Shown: in pieces, positions 1 through 6,130 of the stretch
How the letters are laid out: each line of letters begins with the position of its first letter
Position numbering within the stretch: the stretch's first letter is position 1
NCBI GenBank assembly: GCA_031376995.1
Contig: JANMEO010000196.1
Coordinates: 1 to 9,659 of the forward strand
Direction: 5' to 3'
Origin: CANHBY01 sp031376995
Lineage (GTDB): Bacteria > Pseudomonadota > Gammaproteobacteria > Burkholderiales > Burkholderiaceae_C
Length of the DNA: 9,659 bases
Program-made: the position numbers and the translations under genes
Notes under the pieces: generated by a model
What the model saw: the letters and a program-made list of their open reading frames with translations, nothing else
Database searches by the model: none
Told to the model about the DNA's origin: nothing

Positions 1-7
1 GTAAAAA

Positions 8-793
8 ATGGCATTTCTCAAAGGCAAAAGGCTCTTGATCACAGGGGTTTTATCCAATCGCTCGATCGCTTACGGTATCGCTCGTGCCTGCCATCGAGAG
101 GGCGCCGAATTGGCATTCAGTTACGCTGGAGCGCGCTTCAAAGATCGCGTAACCGATCTTGCTGCTGAGTTTGATTCCAAGCTGATGTTTGATTGTGACG
201 TTGCGAGTGACGAGCAGATTGACACTCTCTTTGCTGATCTCAGCACAGTGTGGCCCCTATTTGATGGTTTTGTTCATTCAATTGGGTTCGCACCCCGCGA
301 AGCCATTACGGGTGATTTTTTAGAGGGCCTGTCCCGTGAGTCATTTCGCATCGCACACGACATCTCTAGTTATAGTTTCCCCGCAATGGCCAAAGCAGCC
401 GCACCTCATCTAAGACCTGGGGCCTCATTAGTCACACTGACTTACCTGGGGTCGCAGCGCAACGTACCCAATTACAACACGATGGGCTTGGCAAAAGCCT
501 CTCTGGAAGCTAGTGTGCGCTACTTGGCAGCCAGCTTGGGAACCAAGGGCGTTCGCGTTAACGGCATTTCGGCCGGCCCCATCAAAACACTTGCCGCCGC
601 CGGGATCAAAGATTTCGGAAAAATGCTTGATGCAGTACAAGCCTCTTCGCCATTGGGCCGTAATGTGACCATTGACGACGTGGGGAATACTGCTGCTTTT
701 TTGTTTTCTGACTTGGCAGCCGGAATCACAGCTGAAATCACTTATGTTGACGGCGGATTCAGCCAGATGATGGGAGGCCTGGCCGTGCTGTGA
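8..793 (+). CDS. fabI: Enoyl-[acyl-carrier-protein] reductase [NADH], FabI
   Basis: FabI catalyses the last step of each fatty-acid elongation cycle, reducing trans-2-enoyl-ACP with NADH in the cytoplasm. The 261-residue protein matches the family's usual length (about 262). It is a divergent short-chain dehydrogenase with the FabI form of the N-terminal nucleotide-binding loop (ITGVLSNRSIAYGIA, residues 11-25). The active-site residues are at the FabI positions: Tyr146 in TYLG, Tyr156 and Lys163 in the Y-x6-K motif (YNTMGLAK). SAGPIKTLAA (about 189-198) is the substrate-binding loop region, and YVDGGF near the C-terminus is typical of SDRs. The ATG at 8 gives the canonical MAFLKGKR start; the ribosome binding site is not clearly visible because the window begins 7 bases upstream. 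A palindromic repeat begins 9 bases after the stop and may end the transcript. FabI is the established target of triclosan- and isoniazid-type inhibitors in other bacteria. Function is near certain. Confidence 0.97.
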   Translation: MAFLKGKRLLITGVLSNRSIAYGIARACHREGAELAFSYAGARFKDRVTDLAAEFDSKLMFDCDVASDEQIDTLFADLSTVWPLFDGFVHSIGFAPREAITGDFLEGLSRESFRIAHDISSYSFPAMAKAAAPHLRPGASLVTLTYLGSQRNVPNYNTMGLAKASLEASVRYLAASLGTKGVRVNGISAGPIKTLAAAGIKDFGKMLDAVQASSPLGRNVTIDDVGNTAAFLFSDLAAGITAEITYVDGGFSQMMGGLAVL

Positions 794-802
794 CCTTGAG
801 CC

Positions 803-966
803 ATACCCCTCGCAACTGAAGATGCTGTGTCCCTGAGCCGTTTGGGGAATGGGGGTGCAAGGCGAAAACCGCAGCCCTACCCGTTGATAGGGCGAGGATT
901 TGCAACGCCGCAGACCCGTTTCCCAAGCGGCTCAGCGAATCGGCATCTTCAGGTCCGATGGGGATA
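803..966. repeat. Palindromic intergenic repeat, inverted pair A
   Basis: This imperfect palindrome starts 9 bases after the fabI stop. The left arm reads ATACCCCTCGCAACTGAAG then ATGCTGTGTCCCTGAGCCG and TTTGGGGAA. The right arm (about 919-966) gives the reverse complement of nearly all of it: TTTCCCAAGCGGCTC pairs with 835-849, and GCATCTTCAGGTCCGAT pairs with the outer part. A perfect 6-bp stem (GCCCTA at 874-879, TAGGGC at 888-893, 8-base loop) sits at the centre. The whole could fold into one long hairpin. The same arm sequence recurs at 4029, 4990, 5999, 6113 and 1104, so this is a member of a repeat family and not a lone terminator. No coding potential is seen inside. It may act as a MITE-like or REP-like element and as a transcript end for fabI; both roles are inference. 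Confidence 0.8.
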
Positions 967-1080
967 CCCGATACTGTTTGCTTAACAACAATTCGAGGCT
1001 TTGGATTGCAGGGCTGGTTGATGAGGGGATGGGTCGCTTGGAGCGATGAGTCTGAGATGTTCACTCGCATTGACGATGTA
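967..1080. other. Short intergenic spacer between repeats, no gene seen
   Basis: Nothing recognisable lies between the right arm of the first palindrome and the orphan repeat half at the end of the nfeD-type gene. Open frames crossing this stretch have no family resemblance, and the ones continuing to the right run antisense to nfeD. It could be decayed interior of a longer repeat element running from 803 to 1104, since its two ends would then also form an inverted pair. Confidence 0.4.
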
Positions 1081-1104
1081 GCATCTTCAGTTCAGAGGGG
1101 TATA
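1081..1104 (-). repeat. Orphan half-copy of the dispersed repeat, overlapping the nfeD 3' end
   Basis: Read on the minus strand, this 24-base stretch is TATACCCCTCTGAACTGAAG followed by ATGC, matching the outer end of the arms at 803, 4029, 4990 and 6113. The match stops after ATGC: the next bases do not continue into the TGTGTCCCTGAG seen in other copies, so only the outer end is present. No dedicated opposite arm is found nearby. The TGA inside its AACTGAAG core is the stop codon of the minus-strand nfeD-type gene. Confidence 0.75.
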
Positions 1105-1545
1105 TGTAGCATCCTTGAGGGGCAGCAATGTCAAAGTACTTCCCTCGACAGCTACAATGCAATGAAGCCCTAATGCTTCTGGGGCTCCGGTTTGCCTTCG
1201 GGCTCGCCAATGCGTACCGCGATAAAACACCTCGGCGGTACCCTCAGGGCTCCAGGATGGCACTTGGACAGCTTCGCCGATATCCAGATGAACATCTTTG
1301 TTCTTTGATACAGGCATTGACCGGGGGTGTCGAAAGCGCGACCAGTGCCAAAGGGCTGTGGCAAGGGTACTGACAAGTGCTGCTGAGACAATTTGCCAAC
1401 TCAAACTTGCCCCCAAATACGAAACAACCGACGCAGCCAACAGTCCCAAAGCCAACATCAAGAGATAAAATGTGCCCGTGGTGAGCTCAGCCACCACCAG
1501 GATCCCAGCAGCCATGAGCCACCACGCTTCGGCAGATAAATCCAT
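1087..1545 (-). CDS. NfeD family membrane protein (short form, SPFH partner)
   Basis: This is a short NfeD-type protein of 152 residues, lacking the ClpP-like serine protease domain of long NfeD proteins. The N-terminal half is hydrophobic, with about three membrane segments (roughly residues 8-24, 26-45 and 48-68). A soluble tail follows, with the pattern of the NfeD OB-fold domain (about 80-143, including GTAEVFYRGTHWRARR and a final VEGSTLTLLPL strand). E. coli YbbK, partner of QmcA, is the model for this form; such proteins are thought to work with SPFH/stomatin proteins in membrane-domain organisation or quality control. The ATG at 1545 follows an AGGTGA ribosome binding site on the minus strand. 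The last residues (about KDATYTPLN) and the stop are encoded by the dispersed repeat at 1081-1104, so the tail is probably repeat-derived. The likely SPFH partner is at 5025, on the other strand. The gene is divergent from the decarboxylase. Confidence 0.85.
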   Translation of the reverse strand: MDLSAEAWWLMAAGILVVAELTTGTFYLLMLALGLLAASVVSYLGASLSWQIVSAALVSTLATALWHWSRFRHPRSMPVSKNKDVHLDIGEAVQVPSWSPEGTAEVFYRGTHWRARRQTGAPEALGLHCIVAVEGSTLTLLPLKDATYTPLN

Positions 1546-1758
1546 TTAAATCACCTAGGTTAAAGAACCGAGAAAACCTGATGAGCTGAGCAGCAAAGTG
1601 CATCAGCTTAAAGTCACCTGGCTGATGCTCTGAAAGTTTGCTGTGCATCATGAGGTGTCTTCAGGTTTGCGTCATTATCAACTACTGATGAGCAGCGCCT
1701 AAACTCCGCCTCTTTCGTTCCATTCCCTTACTTGTTTGATTGTTTGCCAAGGACCGCC
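1546..1758. promoter_or_regulatory. Divergent control region with inverted and direct repeats
   Basis: This intergenic region must hold the promoters of both the nfeD-type gene (-) and the decarboxylase (+). It contains a perfect 8-bp inverted repeat, GCATCAGC at 1600-1607 and GCTGATGC at 1621-1628, whose half-site centres are 21 bases apart, about two helical turns. It also contains a 9-base direct repeat CTGATGAGC at 1578-1586 and 1685-1693. All four share a CTGATG-like half-site, which suggests binding of a dimeric regulator, though a stem-loop is also possible. I could not place convincing -35/-10 pairs. The regulator is unknown. Confidence 0.4.
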
Positions 1759-4023
1759 ATGTTGCGATTTCGCTTTCCCATCGTCATTATCGACGAGGAC
1801 TTCCGATCTGAAAACACCTCAGGCTTAGGCATTCGAGCGCTTGCTGATGGGATCGAAAAAGAAGGTTTTGAAGTGCTCGGCGCGACCAGCTATGGAGACT
1901 TAAGTCAATTTGCACAACAGCAAAGCCGAGCAAGCGCTTTTATTTTGTCGATTGACGATGAAGAGTTCACAGCCTCTGGGCCCGTATTGGACCCTGCCGT
2001 CTTGAATTTACGCAAGTTTATTCAGGAGATTCGATTCAAAAATGCTGATATCCCGATTTATTTGTACGGAGAGACGCGTACCTCTCAGCACATACCCAAT
2101 GATGTTCTTCGTGAGCTACACGGCTTTATTCACATGTTTGAAGATACGCCCGAGTTTGTGGCCCGTCACATTATTCGTGAGGCCAAGAGTTATCTCGATT
2201 CCTTGGCCCCACCATTTTTCCGAGCGTTGCTCGAGTACGCGCAAGACGGTTCCTATTCGTGGCATTGCCCAGGCCATTCAGGAGGCGTCGCCTTTTTAAA
2301 AAGCCCTGTCGGCCAAATGTTTCACCAGTTTTTTGGTGAAAACATGCTGCGGGCTGATGTGTGCAACTCAGTTGACGAGCTGGGCCAATTATTGGATCAC
2401 ACGGGCCCTATCGCGCAAAGCGAGCGCAATGCAGCACGAATTTTCAACGCGGATCATTGTTTTTTTGTGACTAATGGCACTAGCACCTCCAACAAGATGG
2501 TTTGGCATCATGCAGTAGCGCCAGGAGATGTGGTTGTTGTGGATCGTAACTGTCACAAATCCATTTTGCACGCTATCACAATGACGGGTGCGGTGCCCGT
2601 GTTCTTGAGGCCAACACGCAACCACCTGGGCATCATCGGCCCGATTGCTCAAAGTGAGTTTTCACCGCAGTCAATTCAGAATAAGATTGCCGTCCACCCC
2701 TTGCTCAAGGGCGTGGACGCTAAAAAAGTACAACCGCGGATTCTTACCCTGACCCAAAGCACTTATGACGGTGTGCTCTATAACACCGAAACCATCAAGC
2801 ATGCCCTTGATGGCTATATTGATACCCTGCATTTTGATGAGGCGTGGCTGCCTCATGCTGCATTTCATGGCTTCTATGAGCCTTACTATGCCATGGGGAA
2901 AAATCGCCCTTTGCCCAAAAACCAATTGGTTTTTTCAACTCAATCGACTCACAAGTTGCTGGCTGGTATCAGCCAGGCCTCGCAAGTTTTAGTTCAAGAC
3001 TCCTTGACGCGAAAGCTTGATCGACATTTATTTAATGAGGCCTACTTGATGCATTCAAGCACCAGTCCGCAGTATGCCATCATTGCCTCATGCGATGTCG
3101 CCGCTGCCATGATGGAGGCACCGGGCGGTACAGCCTTGGTTGAAGAGAGCATTCTCGAGGCGCTGGATTTTCGCCGTGCTATGCGCAAAGTAGAGAAAGA
3201 CTTTGGGCGCGATTGGTGGTTTAAGGTTTGGGGCCCAGACAAGTTGCCAGCAGCAGGCATTGGAAAAAGTTCTGACTGGGCGCTGCAAGCTGATGCCAAG
3301 TGGCACGGCTTCGGGAATATCGCCGATGGTTTTAACCTTTTAGACCCCATCAAAAGCACCATCATTACCCCCGGCTTGGACATGTCGGGTAAGTTTGCCC
3401 CATCAGGAATCCCAGCCAGCATTGTGACCAAGTACCTTGCTGAACATGGCGTTGTGGTCGAAAAAACAGGTTTGTACTCGTTCTTCATCATGTTCACGAT
3501 TGGCATAACCAAGGGCCGCTGGAACACTCTATTGACAGCCCTGCAGCAATTCAAAGATGACTACGACCGCAACCAGCCCATGTGGCGCGCATTGCCTGAT
3601 TTTGTAGCTAAGCATCCGCGTTATGAGCGCTTGGGGCTGCGCGATTTGTGCCAAAGCATTCATGATATGTGCGCCAAGGTTGATATTGCTCGCCTGACTA
3701 CGGATATGTATCTCTCAGACCTTGAGCCCGCGATGAAGCCCAGCGACGCCTATGCGCACATCGCCCACCGCAAGACCGAGCGAGTGCCTATCGATCAACT
3801 CGAGGGGCGGATCACCACTTCGTTGCTGACCCCTTACCCCCCCGGCATTCCGTTGCTGGTGCCAGGTGAGCGCTTTAACAAGAAAATCGTTGACTACCTG
3901 CGCTTTACCAGAGAGTTCAATTCGTTATTCCCTGGTTTTGATACTGACGTCCACGGACTGGTGGAAATCCATAACGAAGACAGCGCTGAAATCGGGTATT
4001 TTGTCGATTGCATTCGAGAATAA
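1759..4023 (+). CDS. PLP-dependent Orn/Lys/Arg decarboxylase (class I family)
   Basis: This 754-residue protein is a large fold-type I decarboxylase that removes CO2 from a basic amino acid (arginine, lysine or ornithine) to give agmatine, cadaverine or putrescine, in polyamine supply or acid resistance. Residues 1 to about 125 form the N-terminal wing domain (PIVIIDEDF near the start), about 130-560 the PLP-binding and small domains, and the rest the C-terminal domain. STHKLL carries the PLP lysine (Lys399). HFDEAW places the cofactor-ring aspartate at Asp360, and WHCPGHSGG and TNGTSTSNK are also family signatures. The length matches AdiA, CadA and SpeC-type enzymes. Substrate cannot be assigned from sequence alone. 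An in-frame TTG at 1732 would lengthen the protein, but the ATG at 1759 is preferred because AAGGA (1749-1753) lies 5 bases ahead and the protein then begins MLRFRFPIVII. It is divergent from nfeD, and a repeat arm starts 5 bases after the stop. Confidence 0.93.
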   Translation: MLRFRFPIVIIDEDFRSENTSGLGIRALADGIEKEGFEVLGATSYGDLSQFAQQQSRASAFILSIDDEEFTASGPVLDPAVLNLRKFIQEIRFKNADIPIYLYGETRTSQHIPNDVLRELHGFIHMFEDTPEFVARHIIREAKSYLDSLAPPFFRALLEYAQDGSYSWHCPGHSGGVAFLKSPVGQMFHQFFGENMLRADVCNSVDELGQLLDHTGPIAQSERNAARIFNADHCFFVTNGTSTSNKMVWHHAVAPGDVVVVDRNCHKSILHAITMTGAVPVFLRPTRNHLGIIGPIAQSEFSPQSIQNKIAVHPLLKGVDAKKVQPRILTLTQSTYDGVLYNTETIKHALDGYIDTLHFDEAWLPHAAFHGFYEPYYAMGKNRPLPKNQLVFSTQSTHKLLAGISQASQVLVQDSLTRKLDRHLFNEAYLMHSSTSPQYAIIASCDVAAAMMEAPGGTALVEESILEALDFRRAMRKVEKDFGRDWWFKVWGPDKLPAAGIGKSSDWALQADAKWHGFGNIADGFNLLDPIKSTIITPGLDMSGKFAPSGIPASIVTKYLAEHGVVVEKTGLYSFFIMFTIGITKGRWNTLLTALQQFKDDYDRNQPMWRALPDFVAKHPRYERLGLRDLCQSIHDMCAKVDIARLTTDMYLSDLEPAMKPSDAYAHIAHRKTERVPIDQLEGRITTSLLTPYPPGIPLLVPGERFNKKIVDYLRFTREFNSLFPGFDTDVHGLVEIHNEDSAEIGYFVDCIRE

Positions 4024-4028
4024 TTGCT

Positions 4029-4099
4029 TATACCTCTCGGAACTGAAGATGCTGTGTCCCTGTGTCCCTGAGTCGCTTGGGCAACGGTATGGACGCCCC
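4029..4099 (+). repeat. Left arm of inverted pair B around the IS3 remnant
   Basis: The arm begins TATACCTCTCGGAACTGAAG, continues ATGCTGTGTCCC, and is recognisable to ATGGACGCCCC at 4089-4099. Its inverted partner is at 4915-4990. The copy carries an 8-base tandem duplication (TGTGTCCC at 4053-4060 and 4061-4068) that the 803 copy lacks. The inner part (TGAGTCGCTTGGGCAACG) matches TGAGCCGTTTGGGGAATG in the 803 copy. It starts 5 bases after the decarboxylase stop and may serve as its transcript end. Confidence 0.8.
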
Positions 4100-4139
4100 A
4101 ACCCGTAACGGCATCAATGTGCCAAAGTCGAGGCCAAGA

Positions 4140-4815
4140 ATTACCAACTTGAACCTACCTGTAACTGAGAGAGGCATGACAGCCTTAAAGGCTGCCATTG
4201 AATCGATTGCCCACAAGATAGGCTGCGTGCCGCAGACGCTGCATAAGTGGGTACGTCAACATGAGACGGACACGGGTCAACGCGATGGCGGGATTGAGCA
4301 AGCAAGAAGCTCAGCGCATCAAAGACCTTGAACGTGAGGTGCGTGAGCTGCGCAAGGCCAACGAAATCCTAAAGTTGGCCAGCGCGTTTTTCGCCCAGGC
4401 GGAGCTCGACCGCCGATTGAAATGCTGAAGGCTTTTGTTGACGAACATCGTCTACAAAAGGGGGTCGAGTCGGTCTGCCGCGCGGTGCAGATCGCCCCAT
4501 CAGCTTACCGCCGCCATGCTGCTCGGGTGCGCAACCCGGGGCTGTGTTCGAGGCGCAGGCAACGCGACTGATGCTGACGCCACACATTCAGCGCTTTTGG
4601 GAAGGCAACTTGAAGGCCTATGATGCCGACAAGGTTTGGCAACAACTCAATCGCGAGGGAATGACTGTGGCGCGTTGTACGGTTTAAGGGTTGATGCACC
4701 AGCAGGGACTTCAGGGTATACGCCGAGGGAGACGGGTGCGCACCACCGTGCCCGATCCCAAGGTGCCGTGCCCATTGGGCAGGTCAATCGTCAGTTTAAA
4801 GCCGAGCAGCCCAAA
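4140..4815 (+). pseudogene. Decayed IS3-family transposase (orfA and orfB remnants)
   Basis: Pieces of an IS3-type two-gene transposase can be read across three frames. OrfA-like: AAIESIAHKIGC then TLHKWVRQHETDTGQRDG is the helix-turn-helix region, broken by an apparent extra G in GGG at 4290-4292. It resumes as LSKQEAQRIKDLEREVREL and KANEILKLASAFFAQAELD (coiled coil and C-terminus), with a stop at 4426-4428. OrfB-like starts at ATG 4422 (MLKAFVDEHRLQKGVESVC), overlapping orfA as usual in IS3 elements. It shifts frame near 4570 (LTPHIQRFWEGNLKAYDA), meets an in-frame TAA at 4685-4687, continues LMHQQGLQGIRRGRRVRTT, and shifts again near 4777-4781 into GQVNRQFKAEQP. It then ends where the DDE catalytic domain should begin, so all catalytic residues are missing. 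With at least three frameshifts, a nonsense codon and a large truncation, it cannot make a transposase. The subgroup is not assigned. Confidence 0.85.
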
Positions 4816-4914
4816 TCCCATCAGGGACAGTGCCCAAAGGCCACATTCAAAGTCCGAATGTACGGATGCAATCTTTTCCTTCGAGCCGTCATGAATTGAG
4901 AGCTTGGCATACCG
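4816..4914. other. Unassigned stretch between IS3 remnant and right repeat arm
   Basis: After the IS3 homology stops near 4815, about 100 bases remain before the right repeat arm. I recognise no protein or RNA in them. A short inverted motif (CATTC, seven bases, GAATG around 4845-4860) is present but weak. Short open frames on both strands cross it without family resemblance. It could be the old interior of the repeat element, predating the IS insertion or deletion. Confidence 0.35.
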
Positions 4915-4990
4915 GGGGCGTCCATGTACGCCTTGCCCCCTATTCCCCAAATGACTCATTAACCCACCATCTTCAGTTCCGATGAGTATA
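4915..4990 (-). repeat. Right arm of inverted pair B, upstream of the SPFH gene
   Basis: Read on the minus strand, the arm starts TATACTCATCGGAACTGAAG and includes TTTGGGGAATAGGGGGCAAG, then GCGTACATGGACGCCCC. It therefore pairs with 4029-4099 over most of its length. Its TTTGGGGAATaGGGGG-CAAGGCG segment matches the 803 copy better than the left arm of its own pair does. This shows a shared ancestor of at least 70 bases, longer than a simple short palindrome. Its outer end abuts the region directly ahead of the SPFH start codon. Confidence 0.8.
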
Positions 4991-4992
4991 GT
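4987..4992 (+). promoter_or_regulatory. Possible -10 box formed at the repeat boundary, SPFH gene
   Basis: TATAGT straddles the outer end of the right repeat arm, 33 bases ahead of the SPFH start codon, giving an expected leader of about 25 bases. The hexamer 17 bases upstream (CCACCA) is a poor -35, so if this is a sigma-70 promoter it is weak or depends on an activator. The matching position in another repeat copy also gives a -10-like hexamer ahead of tRNA-Ser (6110-6115). Confidence 0.35.
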
Positions 4993-5024
4993 ACCCGTGT
5001 CCACTCCCACATCACAAAACACCC

Positions 5025-5930
5025 ATGGAAATCGCCACCGTTCTCGCCACCATTGCAATCGTTTTTATCTACCAAACTTTCAAAATTGTTCCGCAACAAA
5101 ACGCCTGGGTAGTCGAGCGTCTGGGTCGTTATGAACGGACCCTCACTCCAGGCCTCAAGTTTGTGATCCCCTTCATTGAGCGGGTGGCTTACAAGCATTC
5201 ACTCAAAGAGGTGCCGCTAGATGTCCCAAGCCAAGTTTGCATCACAAGAGACAACACCCAGCTACAGGTCGACGGCATCATTTATTTTCAAATCACTGAT
5301 CCGATGCGTGCAAGCTATGGCTCGAGCAACTATTTGTTTGCCATCACTCAGCTTGCCCAAACATTGTTGCGCTCAGTGATCGGGAAAATGGAACTTGATA
5401 AAACTTTTGAAGAGCGCGACACCATCAACAGCGCCGTTGTCCATGCCCTGGATGAGGCGGCAAATAATTGGGGGGTTAAAGTACTGCGCTACGAAATCAA
5501 AGACCTGACGCCTCCGGCTGAAATCCTACGTTCCATGCAGGCCCAGATTACAGCTGAGCGAGAAAAACGTGCGCTGATCGCAGCCTCAGAGGGCCGCCGC
5601 CAGGAGCAAATCAATATAGCCTCTGGCGAACGAGAGGCTGCGATCGCCAGGTCAGAGGGCCACCGTCAAGCCGAGATCAACAATGCGCAAGGTCAAGCTG
5701 CGGCCATCATCGCAGTGGCCGATGCCACTGCCAGTGCCATCTCCACCATTGCTCAAGCCATTCAAAAACCGGGCGGTGCAGAAGCCGTCAACTTGAAGGT
5801 TGCCGAAAAGGCTGTAGAAGCCTACGCTCAGTTGGCTCAGAAAAATAACACCATGATCGTGCCAGGCAACATGAGTGAAGTATCAGCTTTGATTGGAACA
5901 GCCATGACCCTGCTAAAAAGTAAAGGGTAA
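5025..5930 (+). CDS. SPFH/Band 7 (stomatin-like, QmcA/paraslipin type) membrane protein
   Basis: This 301-residue member of the stomatin/prohibitin/flotillin/HflK superfamily resembles E. coli QmcA (about 305 residues). A single N-terminal membrane segment (about residues 3-20) anchors it. The SPFH domain follows (about 20-180), with the characteristic VVERLGRYERTLTPGLKFV, the VPSQVCITRDNTQLQVDGI block, and FEERDTINSAV then WGVKVLRYEIKDLTPP. A long Ala/Glu-rich helical, probably coiled-coil, stretch (about 180-245; AEREKRALIAASEGRRQEQI) drives oligomerisation in the family. The conserved C-terminal end contains MIVPGNMSEVSALIGTAMTLL. These proteins form large membrane-bound rings and pair with NfeD proteins. 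The matching short NfeD here is at 1087-1545 on the opposite strand, an unusual separation. No clear Shine-Dalgarno sequence precedes the ATG at 5025. A hairpin lies about 30 bases after the stop. Confidence 0.92.
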   Translation: MEIATVLATIAIVFIYQTFKIVPQQNAWVVERLGRYERTLTPGLKFVIPFIERVAYKHSLKEVPLDVPSQVCITRDNTQLQVDGIIYFQITDPMRASYGSSNYLFAITQLAQTLLRSVIGKMELDKTFEERDTINSAVVHALDEAANNWGVKVLRYEIKDLTPPAEILRSMQAQITAEREKRALIAASEGRRQEQINIASGEREAAIARSEGHRQAEINNAQGQAAAIIAVADATASAISTIAQAIQKPGGAEAVNLKVAEKAVEAYAQLAQKNNTMIVPGNMSEVSALIGTAMTLLKSKG

Positions 5931-5961
5931 ACTGGCACTTAAGAAAAGTCAGCTTCACCTT

Positions 5962-5982
5962 CTTGGCCGATCCGAGGCCAAG
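5962..5982 (+). terminator. Hairpin after SPFH gene, possible terminator
   Basis: CTTGGCC (5962-5968) and GGCCAAG (5976-5982) form a perfect 7-bp stem with a 7-base loop, 31 bases after the SPFH stop codon. No T-run follows, so it is not a textbook intrinsic terminator. It could stabilise the mRNA end or assist Rho-dependent ending. Confidence 0.45.
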
Positions 5983-5998
5983 GCTAAGATTCTCATTG

Positions 5999-6113
5999 AT
6001 ACCCATTCAGCCTGAAAATGCTGTGTCATCAAAGGGTATCTCTGTGGTTTGCGCCTAGCTCTCATCCCTTCAATCTCTTTGCCAACACAGCATCTTGAGG
6101 TTGGATGGGTATA
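5999..6113. repeat. Inverted repeat pair C, upstream of tRNA-Ser
   Basis: The left arm (5999-6026) reads ATACCCATTCAGCCTGAAAA then TGCTGTGT. The right arm (6085-6113), read on the minus strand, is TATACCCATCCAACCTCAAG then ATGCTGTGT. The two arms share the outer ATACCCAT and the ATGCTGTGT core with the family. This is the most divergent pair, and its interior (6027-6084) does not resemble the interiors of pairs A or B. The order outer end - core - interior - core - outer end is the same as in the other pairs, at 115 bases overall. Confidence 0.7.
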
Positions 6114-6117
6114 GAAT
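6110..6117 (+). promoter_or_regulatory. Possible tRNA-Ser -10 box at the repeat boundary
   Basis: TATAGAAT begins in the outer TATA of the repeat arm and ends 13 bases before the mature tRNA-Ser 5' end, which fits a short tRNA leader. No good -35 is found at 16-18 bases upstream (ACAGCA at 17). The arrangement mirrors the TATAGT at 4987 ahead of the SPFH gene. Confidence 0.4.
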
Positions 6118-6130
6118 AGCTTGCTCTATT

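Noticed and set aside
958..1373. Plus-strand open frames of 71 and 81 codons opposite and beside nfeD
   Set aside because: They run antisense to a clear NfeD gene, have no family resemblance and no ribosome binding site.
1732..1758. TTG start for the decarboxylase at 1732
   Set aside because: The ATG at 1759 has an AAGGA ribosome binding site at good spacing and gives the expected family N-terminus.
4711..5058. Minus-strand open frame of 115 codons across the IS remnant and SPFH start
   Set aside because: It is antisense to IS3 sequence, runs through the repeat arm and overlaps the SPFH start; no recognisable domain.
803..6113. CRISPR array made of the dispersed repeats
   Set aside because: Copies are irregularly spaced by hundreds to thousands of bases and alternate in orientation, without unique spacers or cas genes.
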